Positions 1 to 8,736 of a stretch of DNA of 52,695 nt are shown piece by piece; position 1 is the first letter of the stretch; each line of letters opens with the position of its first letter. Both the position numbers and the translations under genes were made by a program. Under the pieces are notes generated by a model. The model was not told the DNA's origin. It did not search any database and was given only the letters and a program-made list of their open reading frames with translations. The stretch covers positions 1 through 52,695 of the forward strand of contig CAINYB010000025.1 in assembly GCA_903855135.1 (NCBI GenBank), given 5' to 3'. This stretch comes from an uncultured bacterium. Lineage in GTDB: Bacteria > Patescibacteriota > Patescibacteriia > UBA1558 > GWA2-36-10.

Positions 1-363
1 CAAATTATTTATTTGATAAATTTTGAAGATATTAAAATCGCTTTTTTGGGAGAATTTGGTCATCAGACTTTGACCGATAAAGACCTGGAGCTCATCGAGG
101 GGGCAGACATTTTAATTTTACCAGTCGGCGGAGGAGACTTAACTACCGCCAAAGAAGCAGTGAAAATTATTTCCCAAGTAGAGCCACGTATAGTGATCCC
201 TAGTTGCCATCAGGCTGGTATGGCTAAATTAAAAGCCGATGATATTAGTCTGTTTGTCAAAGAGTTTGGTGTCAAACCGGAAGAAATGGATAAATTAAAA
301 ATTAGTAAAAAAGATCTTCCTCAAGAAGATATAAAATTAATAATTTTAAAAACACAAAAATGA
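1..363 (+). CDS. MBL-fold (UlaG-like) metal-dependent hydrolase, C-terminal part; 5' end lies outside the window
   Basis: Frame is open from base 1 (QIIYLINFEDIKIAFLGEFGH...). ADILILPVGGG and PRIVIPSCHQ resemble the C-terminal half of UlaG-like beta-lactamase-fold proteins. The provided ORF start is a TTG at 13 and is probably not the true start. Confidence 0.7.
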   Translation, partial: QIIYLINFEDIKIAFLGEFGHQTLTDKDLELIEGADILILPVGGGDLTTAKEAVKIISQVEPRIVIPSCHQAGMAKLKADDISLFVKEFGVKPEEMDKLKISKKDLPQEDIKLIILKTQK

Positions 364-692
364 TTTTTTTTGAGACCTCAAAAAATAAAATCTTTTTTTT
401 AAGTTTTCTTGTTGTCATTAGTACCATATTTGTTGCTCTAGTTTGGTTGAAATTCGCTCCTGATAAACAAGGACTGAAAATAAAAGCAGTTGCACTTATC
501 TCGGATGAAGTGAAAACACAAGTAAATGATAATTTGCAAAACATGCAAGATTCTTTTGCATTAGGCACTGAGCAGATAAAAGACTTACAAGGTGAATTTA
601 TCCAAGAACAAAAACAAAAGGCATTATTAGAGGTCACTAAAAAATATCTAGCAGAAAAACAAGCCACCAGTACTCAAGAAAAAAATAATTAA
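360..692 (+). CDS. hypothetical protein with one N-terminal TM segment
   Basis: ATG overlaps the previous stop region; FFLSFLVVISTIFVALVWL hydrophobic helix followed by a charged coiled region. Confidence 0.6.
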   Translation: MIFFETSKNKIFFLSFLVVISTIFVALVWLKFAPDKQGLKIKAVALISDEVKTQVNDNLQNMQDSFALGTEQIKDLQGEFIQEQKQKALLEVTKKYLAEKQATSTQEKNN

Positions 693-736
693 GTAAACTT
701 TCTCTGCGATGCAGGGGTAAAATATAATTTAACAGC

Positions 737-767
737 GATGCTTCCCCCGCCGTAGGCGGGGAGCATC
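737..767. repeat. GC-rich palindrome in the gyrA 5' leader
   Basis: GATGCT-tc-CCCCGCC-gta-GGCGGGG-AGCATC immediately before the gyrA ATG (780). Confidence 0.85.
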
Positions 768-779
768 CAAAATATCTTT

Positions 780-3269
780 ATGGTCAAGAAAGTTGTAAAA
801 CAAAATTCTAATTTACCAGAAAATAATTTTAACCAAGGACGAGTAGAAAATCTTTCCATTGTTAAAGAAATGGAGACTTCTTATTTGGACTATGCCATGT
901 CTGTCATCGTGGCTCGGGCTTTACCGGATGTGAGAGATGGCTTAAAACCAGTTCATCGTCGTATTTTATATGCGATGTGGAGCATTGGCTTAAAACATAA
1001 TGCAAAGTTTAGAAAATCTGCTACCGTAGTTGGTGAGGTGTTAGGTAAATATCATCCTCATGGTGACTCTGCTGTCTATGACTCGATGGTGAGAATGGCG
1101 CAAGATTTTGCTATGCGCTACCCACTAGTCCACGGTCAAGGTAACTTCGGCTCCATGGACGGTGATAATGCCGCGGCTATGCGTTACACAGAAGCGAAAT
1201 TACATGCTTTAGCAGAGGAGCTAATGCTTGATATTGATAAAAAGACAGTGGATTTTATCCCGAACTATGACGGCTCTCACGAAGAGCCAAAAGTCATGCC
1301 GGCCAAATTACCAAATTTGCTTTTAAATGGCACGACCGGTATTGCTGTTGGTATGGCGACAAATATTCCCCCACATAATTTAAGTGAATTAATTGACGCC
1401 ATAAATTTATTGATTGCGAATCCTGAAAGCTCCATCGACGATTTATTAGCAGTAGTCAAAGGGCCAGATTTTCCGACTGGTGGCGTGATCTATAATCAAG
1501 AAGACATCAAGACTGCTTACGCTACTGGACGTGGTGGTATCGTTATGCGTGGCGAAGCTGAGATTTTAGAAAACAAACTAGGCCAGTTTCAAATCATCAT
1601 CACTTCTGTGCCTTATCAAGTAAACAAAGCCACCTTATTAGAAAAAATTGCTCAACTAGTCAAAGATAAAAAAATCGAAGGCATCAAAGATTTGCGTGAT
1701 GAGTCAGACAAAGATGGTGTTCGCGTTGTGATTGATCTAAAAAAAGAAGCCTATCCGAAAAAGATCTTAAATAATCTTTACAAGTCTACTCAATTACAAG
1801 AAACTTTTCATGTCAACATGTTGGCTTTGATCGATGGTTTGCAGCCAAGAGTTTTGACTTTGAAAGATATTTTAGAAGAGTATATCAAGCATCGTCAGAT
1901 AGTAGTCAAACGTCGTACGCAATTTGAATTGACTCGCGCTGAAGATCGGGCACATATTTTAGAAGGTTTAAAAATAGCTTTAGATAAAATTGATGCCGTC
2001 ATCAAGACGATTCGTGCTTCTAAAGATAAAGAAGTGGCGAAAACAAATTTGATGAAGCAGTTTAAACTATCAGACCGTCAAGCAACTGCTATTTTGGAAA
2101 TGCGTTTACAAAATTTAGCAAACTTAGAAAGATTAAAAGTAGAAACAGAACTAAAAGAAAAATTAGCTTTGATCAAAGAGTTGATGGCTATTTTAAAAAG
2201 TGAAACTAAAGTTTTGGCTATTATCAAATCAGAGATTGATGAGCTCAAAGAAAAATTTGGCGATGCTCGTCGTACCAAAGTTATCAAAGCCGGTGTCAAT
2301 AAAATGACCACCGAAGATTTGATCCCCAATGAAACTGCTATCATCACCATGACCCATGATGGCTACATCAAGCGTATTGCTCCAGATAATTTTAAGACCC
2401 AAAGTCGCGGTGGCAAAGGTGTGATTGGTCTGACTACCAAAGAAGAGGATGAAGTGAAATTTTTCTTTGCTACCAATACTCATGCTGATTTGATGTTCTT
2501 TACTAGTCGTGGTCGTGTCTTCCAGCTCAAAGCCTACGAAGTGCCAGCACAAAGCCGAACTTCTAAAGGACAAAATATTGTTAACTTTTTACAGCTTTCA
2601 CCTGAAGAGTCAGTTTCTTCTATTTTGCAAAGCGATGATTTCAATGCTTTTAAATTCTTTGTTATGGCTACCAAAAACGGTTTAGTAAAACGTGTAGCGG
2701 TGGACCAATTTACTCACGTCAGACGTTCAGGCTTAATCGCCATCACTTTAAAAGATAGTGATGAGTTACGTTGGGTCAGACCGGCAAGTGGAAAAGATGA
2801 TGTCATGTTGGTGACAGAAAAAGGGCAGTCTATCCGTTTCAAAGAAGTCTCAGTACGAGCCATGGGCCGATCGGCTTCTGGGGTTATGGGCATCAGAGTC
2901 AAAAAAGACGACCAATTAGTCGGCGTAGACTTGATCCCAGATGGTAAAGTAAATAAAGATGAACAATTATTAGTCGTGATGGCTAATGGCTTTGGTAAGC
3001 GTACAAACTTAAAAGAATACAAAGTCCAAGGTCGTGGTGGCTCTGGTATCAAGACCGCTCAAGTTACTACTAAGACTGGTGTCTTATGTACTGCTGGTAT
3101 TGTCAGTCAAAGAATGGAGGATGAGGACATGATCATTATTTCTCGCAAAGGACAAGTGATCCGTTTGCCATTAAAGACCGTCAGCATCTTAGGTCGTGCC
3201 ACCCAAGGCGTACGTTTGATGCGTTTTAAAGAAACTGACGATCAAGTTTCCTCTGTCACTTTCATTTAA
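780..3269 (+). CDS. gyrA: DNA gyrase subunit A
   Basis: [58 protein letters not shown]-terminal beta-pinwheel repeats with a GyrA-box-like QSRGGKG. Confidence 0.96.
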   Translation: MVKKVVKQNSNLPENNFNQGRVENLSIVKEMETSYLDYAMSVIVARALPDVRDGLKPVHRRILYAMWSIGLKHNAKFRKSATVVGEVLGKYHPHGDSAVYDSMVRMAQDFAMRYPLVHGQGNFGSMDGDNAAAMRYTEAKLHALAEELMLDIDKKTVDFIPNYDGSHEEPKVMPAKLPNLLLNGTTGIAVGMATNIPPHNLSELIDAINLLIANPESSIDDLLAVVKGPDFPTGGVIYNQEDIKTAYATGRGGIVMRGEAEILENKLGQFQIIITSVPYQVNKATLLEKIAQLVKDKKIEGIKDLRDESDKDGVRVVIDLKKEAYPKKILNNLYKSTQLQETFHVNMLALIDGLQPRVLTLKDILEEYIKHRQIVVKRRTQFELTRAEDRAHILEGLKIALDKIDAVIKTIRASKDKEVAKTNLMKQFKLSDRQATAILEMRLQNLANLERLKVETELKEKLALIKELMAILKSETKVLAIIKSEIDELKEKFGDARRTKVIKAGVNKMTTEDLIPNETAIITMTHDGYIKRIAPDNFKTQSRGGKGVIGLTTKEEDEVKFFFATNTHADLMFFTSRGRVFQLKAYEVPAQSRTSKGQNIVNFLQLSPEESVSSILQSDDFNAFKFFVMATKNGLVKRVAVDQFTHVRRSGLIAITLKDSDELRWVRPASGKDDVMLVTEKGQSIRFKEVSVRAMGRSASGVMGIRVKKDDQLVGVDLIPDGKVNKDEQLLVVMANGFGKRTNLKEYKVQGRGGSGIKTAQVTTKTGVLCTAGIVSQRMEDEDMIIISRKGQVIRLPLKTVSILGRATQGVRLMRFKETDDQVSSVTFI

Positions 3270-3286
3270 AATTTTTTAGTAAAGAA

Positions 3287-3340
3287 AAACCCCGCTTCGT
3301 TTTTGTGTTAGCATGAACTGTTAACTACGAATTGGGGTTT
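3287..3340. terminator. probable bidirectional terminator between convergent genes
   Basis: AAACCCC/GGGGTTT outer stem with inner TTCGT/ACGAA between gyrA (+) and the 3348-3638 ORF (-). Confidence 0.5.
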
Positions 3341-3347
3341 GGTGAAG

Positions 3348-3638
3348 TTAGACCACCCTTGCCTTGACATAACAGCTGATCTCCTGAATTTTTTCCCAAG
3401 GAATTTCCAGGATGGCTTGAGCAGTTGGCTCTCCCTCAATGTAGAAGAGACACAATTGCAGGTTGTCTTCTGGCTGGCATTCTACAACCCAACCAGTAAC
3501 CTGATCAAAAGCTTCTAACATAGAGCGAAAGCCCCAGGACTGCCTGAACCAAACGCGCCACCCATCATCAATACCGGCATCTTCTTTTAAGGTGACGCAG
3601 ACCAGTTGGCCGGTAGTAGGGACATGCAGCTTTGACAT
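3348..3638 (-). CDS. small orphan hypothetical protein (96 aa)
   Basis: Complete ORF with purine-rich SD (AAAGGGGGC) upstream of ATG and an upstream sigma70-like promoter; no family recognised. Confidence 0.7.
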   Translation of the reverse strand: MSKLHVPTTGQLVCVTLKEDAGIDDGWRVWFRQSWGFRSMLEAFDQVTGWVVECQPEDNLQLCLFYIEGEPTAQAILEIPWEKIQEISCYVKARVV

Positions 3639-3707
3639 TTTAAGCCCCCTTTCTAAGGCTTTTGTGAAGCTGTCGGTGTCATCTATTTAAGGATCGTTTA
3701 TACTTTG

Positions 3708-3735
3708 ACTATAGCTAAAATATCCATTTTGTCAA
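3708..3735 (-). promoter_or_regulatory. sigma70-like promoter for the 3348-3638 ORF
   Basis: Minus strand: TTGACA - 16 nt - TATAGT. Confidence 0.6.
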
Positions 3736-3750
3736 TATAATTAAAATTTT

Positions 3751-4764
3751 ATGGATGAACGTATTATCTCCAGTTCAGAACAGAAGCAAGATAAGACTTG
3801 GGATTTGACTTTGCGTCCCCAAAGCCTTAGTGATTATATTGGTCAAGAACAAGTGAAAGCTAATCTAGAGATTTTTTTAACAGCGGCTAAACAAAGGCAA
3901 GAATCAACTGATCATATTTTATTATTTGGCCCACCAGGTTTAGGTAAAACTACTTTAGCTCATATTATTGCTAAAGAAATGAATGTGGGAATTAAAATTA
4001 CTTCTGGTCCGACTATCACTAAAGCTGGTGACTTAGCGGCTTTGATTACCAATTTGCAAGCTGGCGATATTTTATTCATCGATGAGATCCATCGTTTGCC
4101 AAAAGTGATCGAAGAAGTTTTATATCCGGCCATGGAAGACTTTGCCTTAGATATTATTTTAGGCAAAGGACCGCAAGCGCAAATTTTACGTTTGGATTTA
4201 CCAAAATTTACCATCATTGGAGCGACCACAAGATATAATCTTATTTCCTCACCTTTGCGTGATCGCTTTGGGGCCACTTTTAGACTTGATTTTTATAATC
4301 AAGATGAACTAGCCACCATCATCAAACGTTCAGCTGATATTTTGGCAACGAAAATCTCTGAAGATGCTATTTTAGAGTTAGCTTCTCGTAGTCGTGGTAC
4401 GCCTCGTATCGCAAATCGTATTTTAAAACGTGTCAGAGACTATGTCCAAGTGAAAGCTGATGGTGACATTTCAACCGCTTTAGCTCACGACGCCCTATCT
4501 TTGATGGCGATAGACAAATATGGTCTTGATGATTTAGATAGACGTTTTTTAAAGGTGATTATTGAGAGTTACAATGGTGGGCCAGTAGGAGTCAATACTA
4601 TTGCGGCTGCTTTACAAGAAGAGGCGGGTACGATAGAGGAAATCATTGAGCCATACTTGATGCAGCTTGGGCTTTTGGCTCGTACTAGTCAGGGTCGCAT
4701 CGTGACTGACAAAGCGTATCAATATTTAAATTTGCCTTTACCAGAAAATAATAAATTGTTTTAA
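3751..4764 (+). CDS. ruvB: Holliday junction branch migration DNA helicase RuvB
   Basis: LRPQSLSDYIGQEQVKANL, HILLFGPPGLGKTTLAHIIA, DILFIDEIHRLPKVIEEVLYPAMEDF, IGATTR, GGPVGVNTIAAAL. Confidence 0.96.
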   Translation: MDERIISSSEQKQDKTWDLTLRPQSLSDYIGQEQVKANLEIFLTAAKQRQESTDHILLFGPPGLGKTTLAHIIAKEMNVGIKITSGPTITKAGDLAALITNLQAGDILFIDEIHRLPKVIEEVLYPAMEDFALDIILGKGPQAQILRLDLPKFTIIGATTRYNLISSPLRDRFGATFRLDFYNQDELATIIKRSADILATKISEDAILELASRSRGTPRIANRILKRVRDYVQVKADGDISTALAHDALSLMAIDKYGLDDLDRRFLKVIIESYNGGPVGVNTIAAALQEEAGTIEEIIEPYLMQLGLLARTSQGRIVTDKAYQYLNLPLPENNKLF

Positions 4765-4772
4765 GTTAATTA

Positions 4773-5318
4773 ATGAAAAATAAATTACTTTTGCACTCTT
4801 GCTGTGCACCATGTTCAATTTATGTTATTAAGCAGTTAATGTCCGATTGGGATTTGACTGTTTATTTTTATGATCCAAATATTCATCCACGCCAGGAGTA
4901 TAATCAGCGTCGCGATGAGATGAAAGCTTACTGCGAAAAACTAAAAGTAAATTTTATTGAAGGTCCCTATGATACTAAAAACTGGTTAGAAAAAACCAAA
5001 GGCCTCGAGCAAGAGCCAGAAAAAGGTAAGCGTTGTGACGTATGTTTTGATATTCGTTTAGGGGAAACAGCTAAATATGCAAAACTTAATAATTATCAAG
5101 CCTTTGCTACGGTTTTAAGTATCAGTCCACATAAAGACGCTAAAAAAATTAGTTCTATTGGCCAAAAATTAAGCCAAATATTTAGCGTAGATTTCTTAGA
5201 TAAAGATTGGAAGAAAAACGAAGGCTTTAAAATCGCTTGTGCTTTGAGTAAACAAGAAAATTTTTATCGCCAAAATTATTGTGGCTGTATGTATTCTAAA
5301 AGAGACAGTCTTAAATAA
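4773..5318 (+). CDS. queH: epoxyqueuosine reductase QueH (DUF208)
   Basis: LLHSCCAPCS, FYDPNIHPRQEYNQRRDEMK, RCDVCFDIRLGETAKYA, TVLSISPHKD, QNYCGCMYS. Confidence 0.9.
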   Translation: MKNKLLLHSCCAPCSIYVIKQLMSDWDLTVYFYDPNIHPRQEYNQRRDEMKAYCEKLKVNFIEGPYDTKNWLEKTKGLEQEPEKGKRCDVCFDIRLGETAKYAKLNNYQAFATVLSISPHKDAKKISSIGQKLSQIFSVDFLDKDWKKNEGFKIACALSKQENFYRQNYCGCMYSKRDSLK

Positions 5319-5324
5319 ATTAGT

Positions 5325-6368
5325 ATGGATATAAAATTATTTGATTATCACTTACCAAAAAATTTGATCGCCCAGAGCCAAGTAAAGCCTCGCGATCACT
5401 CTAAGCTTTTGGTGCTAGATAAAACTACTGGTGAAATACAAGATAGTTATTTTTATAATATTTTAAATTTTTTGAGTAATAATGACGTTTTGGTTTTAAA
5501 TGAAACCAAAGTATTCCCTTGCCGTTTGCAGGGGCAGAAAAAAACGGGCGCTAAAGTAGAAGTTTTTTTAACTAAAAAAGTAGAGCCTAATATTTGGGAG
5601 TGTTTAGTCAAAGGACATGGTTTAAAAATAGGGGATAAAATTTATTTCGAGAAAAAATTAGTCGGCGAAATAATGAGCGATGGAGCTAAGCTAAAAAAAG
5701 TAAAGTTTAATTTAGCAGGACTTGATTTTTTAAAGATAGTAGAAAAAATAGGTCACACACCATTGCCACCATATATTAAAACAGCAGATAGCCCTTCGAC
5801 TGCGCTCAGGGTTAAAAAAGATTATCAAACAGTTTTTGCCAAAACTAGTGGTTCAGTAGCTGCGCCGACAGCTGGTTTACACTTTACGCCAGCGCTATTA
5901 AAAAAAATTGAGGCTAAAGGCATTAAAATTTTGCGAGTCACCCTACATGTCGGACTTGGTACTTTTGCACCAGTAGAAGTAGAGGACATAACTCAACATC
6001 AGATACATAGTGAGTGGGCGAGTATAGATAAAACAACTGCTGAAAAATTAAATCAAGCTAAAAAATCAGGTAAAAAAATATTAGCAGTTGGTACGACTGC
6101 CGCCAGAACCCTAGAAGCCTTTAGTGATCAAAAAGGCATTTTGCAGTCAGGTGAAAAATGGGTAAATATTTATATTTATCCGGGGATAAAATTTAAATTT
6201 GTTGATAGCTTGATCACTAATTTTCATTTGCCAAAAAGCTCACTACTATTTATGGTGTCAGCTTTAGCTGGTAGGGAGCAAATCATGAATGCTTATCAGC
6301 ACGCTGTGCAAAATAATTATCGCTTCTTCTCTTTCGGTGACGCGATGCTGATAAAAGATTTTAAATAA
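5325..6368 (+). CDS. queA: tRNA preQ1(34) S-adenosylmethionine ribosyltransferase-isomerase
   Basis: FDYHLPKNLIAQSQVKPRDHSKLLVLD, NDVLVLNETKVFPCRL, HTPLPPYIK, GSVAAPTAGLHFTPALL, THVGLGTF-like and NFHLPKSSLLFMVSAL. Confidence 0.95.
   Translation: MDIKLFDYHLPKNLIAQSQVKPRDHSKLLVLDKTTGEIQDSYFYNILNFLSNNDVLVLNETKVFPCRLQGQKKTGAKVEVFLTKKVEPNIWECLVKGHGLKIGDKIYFEKKLVGEIMSDGAKLKKVKFNLAGLDFLKIVEKIGHTPLPPYIKTADSPSTALRVKKDYQTVFAKTSGSVAAPTAGLHFTPALLKKIEAKGIKILRVTLHVGLGTFAPVEVEDITQHQIHSEWASIDKTTAEKLNQAKKSGKKILAVGTTAARTLEAFSDQKGILQSGEKWVNIYIYPGIKFKFVDSLITNFHLPKSSLLFMVSALAGREQIMNAYQHAVQNNYRFFSFGDAMLIKDFK
5792..5811. repeat. palindromic element CCCTTCGACTGCGCTCAGGG inside queA
   Basis: Near-identical to the element in glyA (16281-16300); translated in frame as (D)SPSTALR(V). 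Confidence 0.8.
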
Positions 6369-6393
6369 CCCAGCATTCGCCGGGCGCAACACT

Positions 6394-6430
6394 AAACTCC
6401 ACCCAAAAGCCCTTCTGGATGGAGTTTTTA
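6394..6430 (+). terminator. intrinsic terminator downstream of queA
   Basis: AAACTCCA...TGGAGTTTTTA stem-loop. Confidence 0.6.
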
Positions 6431-6609
6431 TAATACTTCCATGTTCTTGATATTCAATTGTAATTTGTTTCTTTTCTTTTTAATCGCCAAATATTTATTT
6501 TATAATTTCTTTACTATTTTAAAAATAGTATTTTTATTTGTGCTAACTAAAAAATTAAGAAATACTAGAAAGAACTATTTGGTATTTTTAGTATAGCATT
6601 TTTTAGCAG

Positions 6610-6645
6610 ATAAAAAAAGAAGCCCAGCGCATTTCTACGCTGGGC
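6610..6645 (-). terminator. intrinsic terminator of the NYN-domain gene
   Basis: GCCCAGCG-catttcta-CGCTGGGC followed on the minus strand by a TTCTTTTTTT tract. Confidence 0.75.
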
Positions 6646-6652
6646 CAGCCAT

Positions 6653-7399
6653 TCATCGAATAGTGTTGAGTTTGATTCTGGGGATTGGTCGTAGTTCGTG
6701 ATCAATCTCTCTGCTAATGACGAATATTTGTTGTCTCAACAAAGTGCGTATAGTGGTTTCTATTTGCACCGTTGACTCAGGTCGTCTTTCTTGTGCATAT
6801 TTCATCAAAGAAGAAAAAGTAAACCATCGGTCAGGTAGCTGAGATTTTGTTTTATCAACCGTTTTGATCAGAAACTCATTCAAAGTGCACTGACTAGGGT
6901 CATCGTAAAGACAGTCAAGGAGATGAGTATGGTCACTCACTACTATTAATTCAGAATTTAAACAATTGCGTAAGGCATAGACACTGATTGTGTAATCAAA
7001 CCTATCTTTAATGCCATTTAAGGTAGCAGCAAAGTCACCGTCGCCACTTATTAGTACCAAGTGATTTATTTTACCCTGACCATCAATAGCGGTTTCCCAC
7101 AAAGAGTTAATGATCATGATGTCACTTAGCTGTTTTCCATATTGATTTTCTGGAACAGACTTGATGATTACGCCACGATTGCGTAAAAAGTTTTCCAAAG
7201 AAGAAGAAACAACATAGCGCGTTTGAGAGTGAAATTTAGCAAAAGCGATAATGACGTTTGCTTGACCTGGAATTTGTACAAAATCCAAAAGCCTTTGCCA
7301 ATCAAGTGGATAGTGATAAGTGTTCACAAAGCCGTAGCCGACATTTTCAATGTCGATAAAAACTACAGCGCGATCAGACGGACGGGAAGAAGTAGTCAT
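6653..7399 (-). CDS. NYN (PIN-like, LabA-type) domain protein, putative ribonuclease
   Basis: VVFIDIENVGYG, KQLSDIMIINSLWE, LVLISGDGDFAATLNGIKD match NYN acidic motifs; SD GGGAG before ATG. Confidence 0.85.
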   Translation of the reverse strand: MTTSSRPSDRAVVFIDIENVGYGFVNTYHYPLDWQRLLDFVQIPGQANVIIAFAKFHSQTRYVVSSSLENFLRNRGVIIKSVPENQYGKQLSDIMIINSLWETAIDGQGKINHLVLISGDGDFAATLNGIKDRFDYTISVYALRNCLNSELIVVSDHTHLLDCLYDDPSQCTLNEFLIKTVDKTKSQLPDRWFTFSSLMKYAQERRPESTVQIETTIRTLLRQQIFVISREIDHELRPIPRIKLNTIR

Positions 7400-7482
7400 G
7401 ATTTACTCCCTTGAGTTTTTTGTTGATAAAATTTGTTTTAATGAACCAATAGTCGATGAATTGAATCGAACGAATCAAAAAT

Positions 7483-7511
7483 AGACTAACATAATTAGTT
7501 TATTTAGTCAA
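7483..7511 (-). promoter_or_regulatory. sigma70-like promoter of the NYN gene
   Basis: Minus strand: TTGACT - 17 nt - TAGTCT, about 85 nt upstream of the ATG. Confidence 0.55.
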
Positions 7512-7526
7512 TAAAAAGGAGCATTA

Positions 7527-7556
7527 AAAAACTTCCTTGCTTTGCGAGGAAGTTTT
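7527..7556 (-). terminator. intrinsic terminator of ychF
   Basis: AAAACTTCCTtGC-ttt-GCgAGGAAGTTTT just downstream of the ychF stop. Confidence 0.75.
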
Positions 7557-7579
7557 GGGGTAGTAGAGAGTTAAATTTT

Positions 7580-8641
7580 TTAGTTAAAGTAAAAGTGTAC
7601 CGTATCACCATCTTGCATAGTATATTCTTTACCTTCCATGCGCATTAAACCAAGCTCTTTGGCTTTAGTCCAAGAGCCAGCCTTTAATAAATCATGACAA
7701 TTAATTACTTCAGCGCGAATAAAGCCTTTTTCAAAATCAGTATGAATCACGCCGGCGGCTTGAGGAGCTTTAGTGCCTTGCGTTATGGTCCAAGCTTTAG
7801 TTTCTTCTGGACCAGTGGTGATAAAAGTAATTAAATTTAATAAGCCATAGCTTGTTTGAATTAAATTTGTTAAACCACTATTTTTAATACCTAATTCTTG
7901 TAAATAGTTTTGTGCTTCACTTGCATCTAGTTCAGCTAATTCAGCTTCGAGCTTAGCACAGATACTCAAAGAGTTAATGGGCAGATTTAAATCTTTACCT
8001 AAATCATTTTCAGCAATATTATAAAGATAAATAATAGGCTTAAGGCTTAATAAATTTAATTGTTTTAAAATTTTAAATTCTTCTTCTGTCCAAGCAACTT
8101 GCGATAATAATTTTTCTTGTTCTAAAATATCTTTAGCTTTGCTAATGACAATTTTTTCTTGATCTAATTCTTTTTCATAAGCACCTTTCATTTTACTTAT
8201 CACTTTACTCAAGTGTTTGGTGACAGTTTCTAGATCAGCCAAAATTAATTCTAAATTAATGATTTTTTTGTCATCTTCGGGATCGATTTTCCCGCCAACA
8301 TGGATAACATTTGAGTCAGAAAAATGTCTGACCACTTGCACGATGGCATCTACTTCGCGGATGTGAGCTAAAAATTTATTACCCAAGCCTTCGCCAGTTG
8401 AGGCGCCTTTGACAAGGCCAGCGATATCGACAAACTCAATCGTGGTTGGCACGATTTTGGCAGATGCTGACATCACGCTTAATTGATTTAAGCGTTCATC
8501 AGGCACAGCGACTACACCGACATTTGGATCGATAGTACAAAAGGGATAATTAGCCGCATCGACTTTGTTTTTAGTTAAGGCTTGAAAAAGTGTTGATTTA
8601 CCGACATTTGGTAAACCAACAATACCTAAAGAAAATGACAT
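7580..8641 (-). CDS. ychF: redox-regulated ATPase / Obg-like GTPase YchF
   Basis: [91 protein letters not shown]. Confidence 0.96.
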   Translation of the reverse strand: MSFSLGIVGLPNVGKSTLFQALTKNKVDAANYPFCTIDPNVGVVAVPDERLNQLSVMSASAKIVPTTIEFVDIAGLVKGASTGEGLGNKFLAHIREVDAIVQVVRHFSDSNVIHVGGKIDPEDDKKIINLELILADLETVTKHLSKVISKMKGAYEKELDQEKIVISKAKDILEQEKLLSQVAWTEEEFKILKQLNLLSLKPIIYLYNIAENDLGKDLNLPINSLSICAKLEAELAELDASEAQNYLQELGIKNSGLTNLIQTSYGLLNLITFITTGPEETKAWTITQGTKAPQAAGVIHTDFEKGFIRAEVINCHDLLKAGSWTKAKELGLMRMEGKEYTMQDGDTVHFYFN

Positions 8642-8724
8642 AGTTTAATTTATCTTGATTAACGTGTTTTATTTAAACACAAAAAAAGGCTTTCTGTCAA
8701 TTAGCCAAGCTGAACTTTTTAGGC

Positions 8725-8730
8725 TATAAT
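8725..8730 (+). promoter_or_regulatory. -10 element TATAAT 6 nt before the pcrA-like ATG (leaderless architecture)
   Basis: TATAAT-attttc-ATG. Confidence 0.65.
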
Positions 8731-8736
8731 ATTTTC

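Noticed and set aside
1277-3052. Several antisense ORFs (60-114 aa) inside gyrA
   Set aside because: Mirror ORFs of a strongly conserved gene; no SD, promoter or recognisable domain.
780-3269. Possibility that the gene is parC rather than gyrA
   Set aside because: A GyrA-box-like QSRGGKG and gyrase-type C-terminal repeats favour gyrA, although the box deviates from QRRGGKG.
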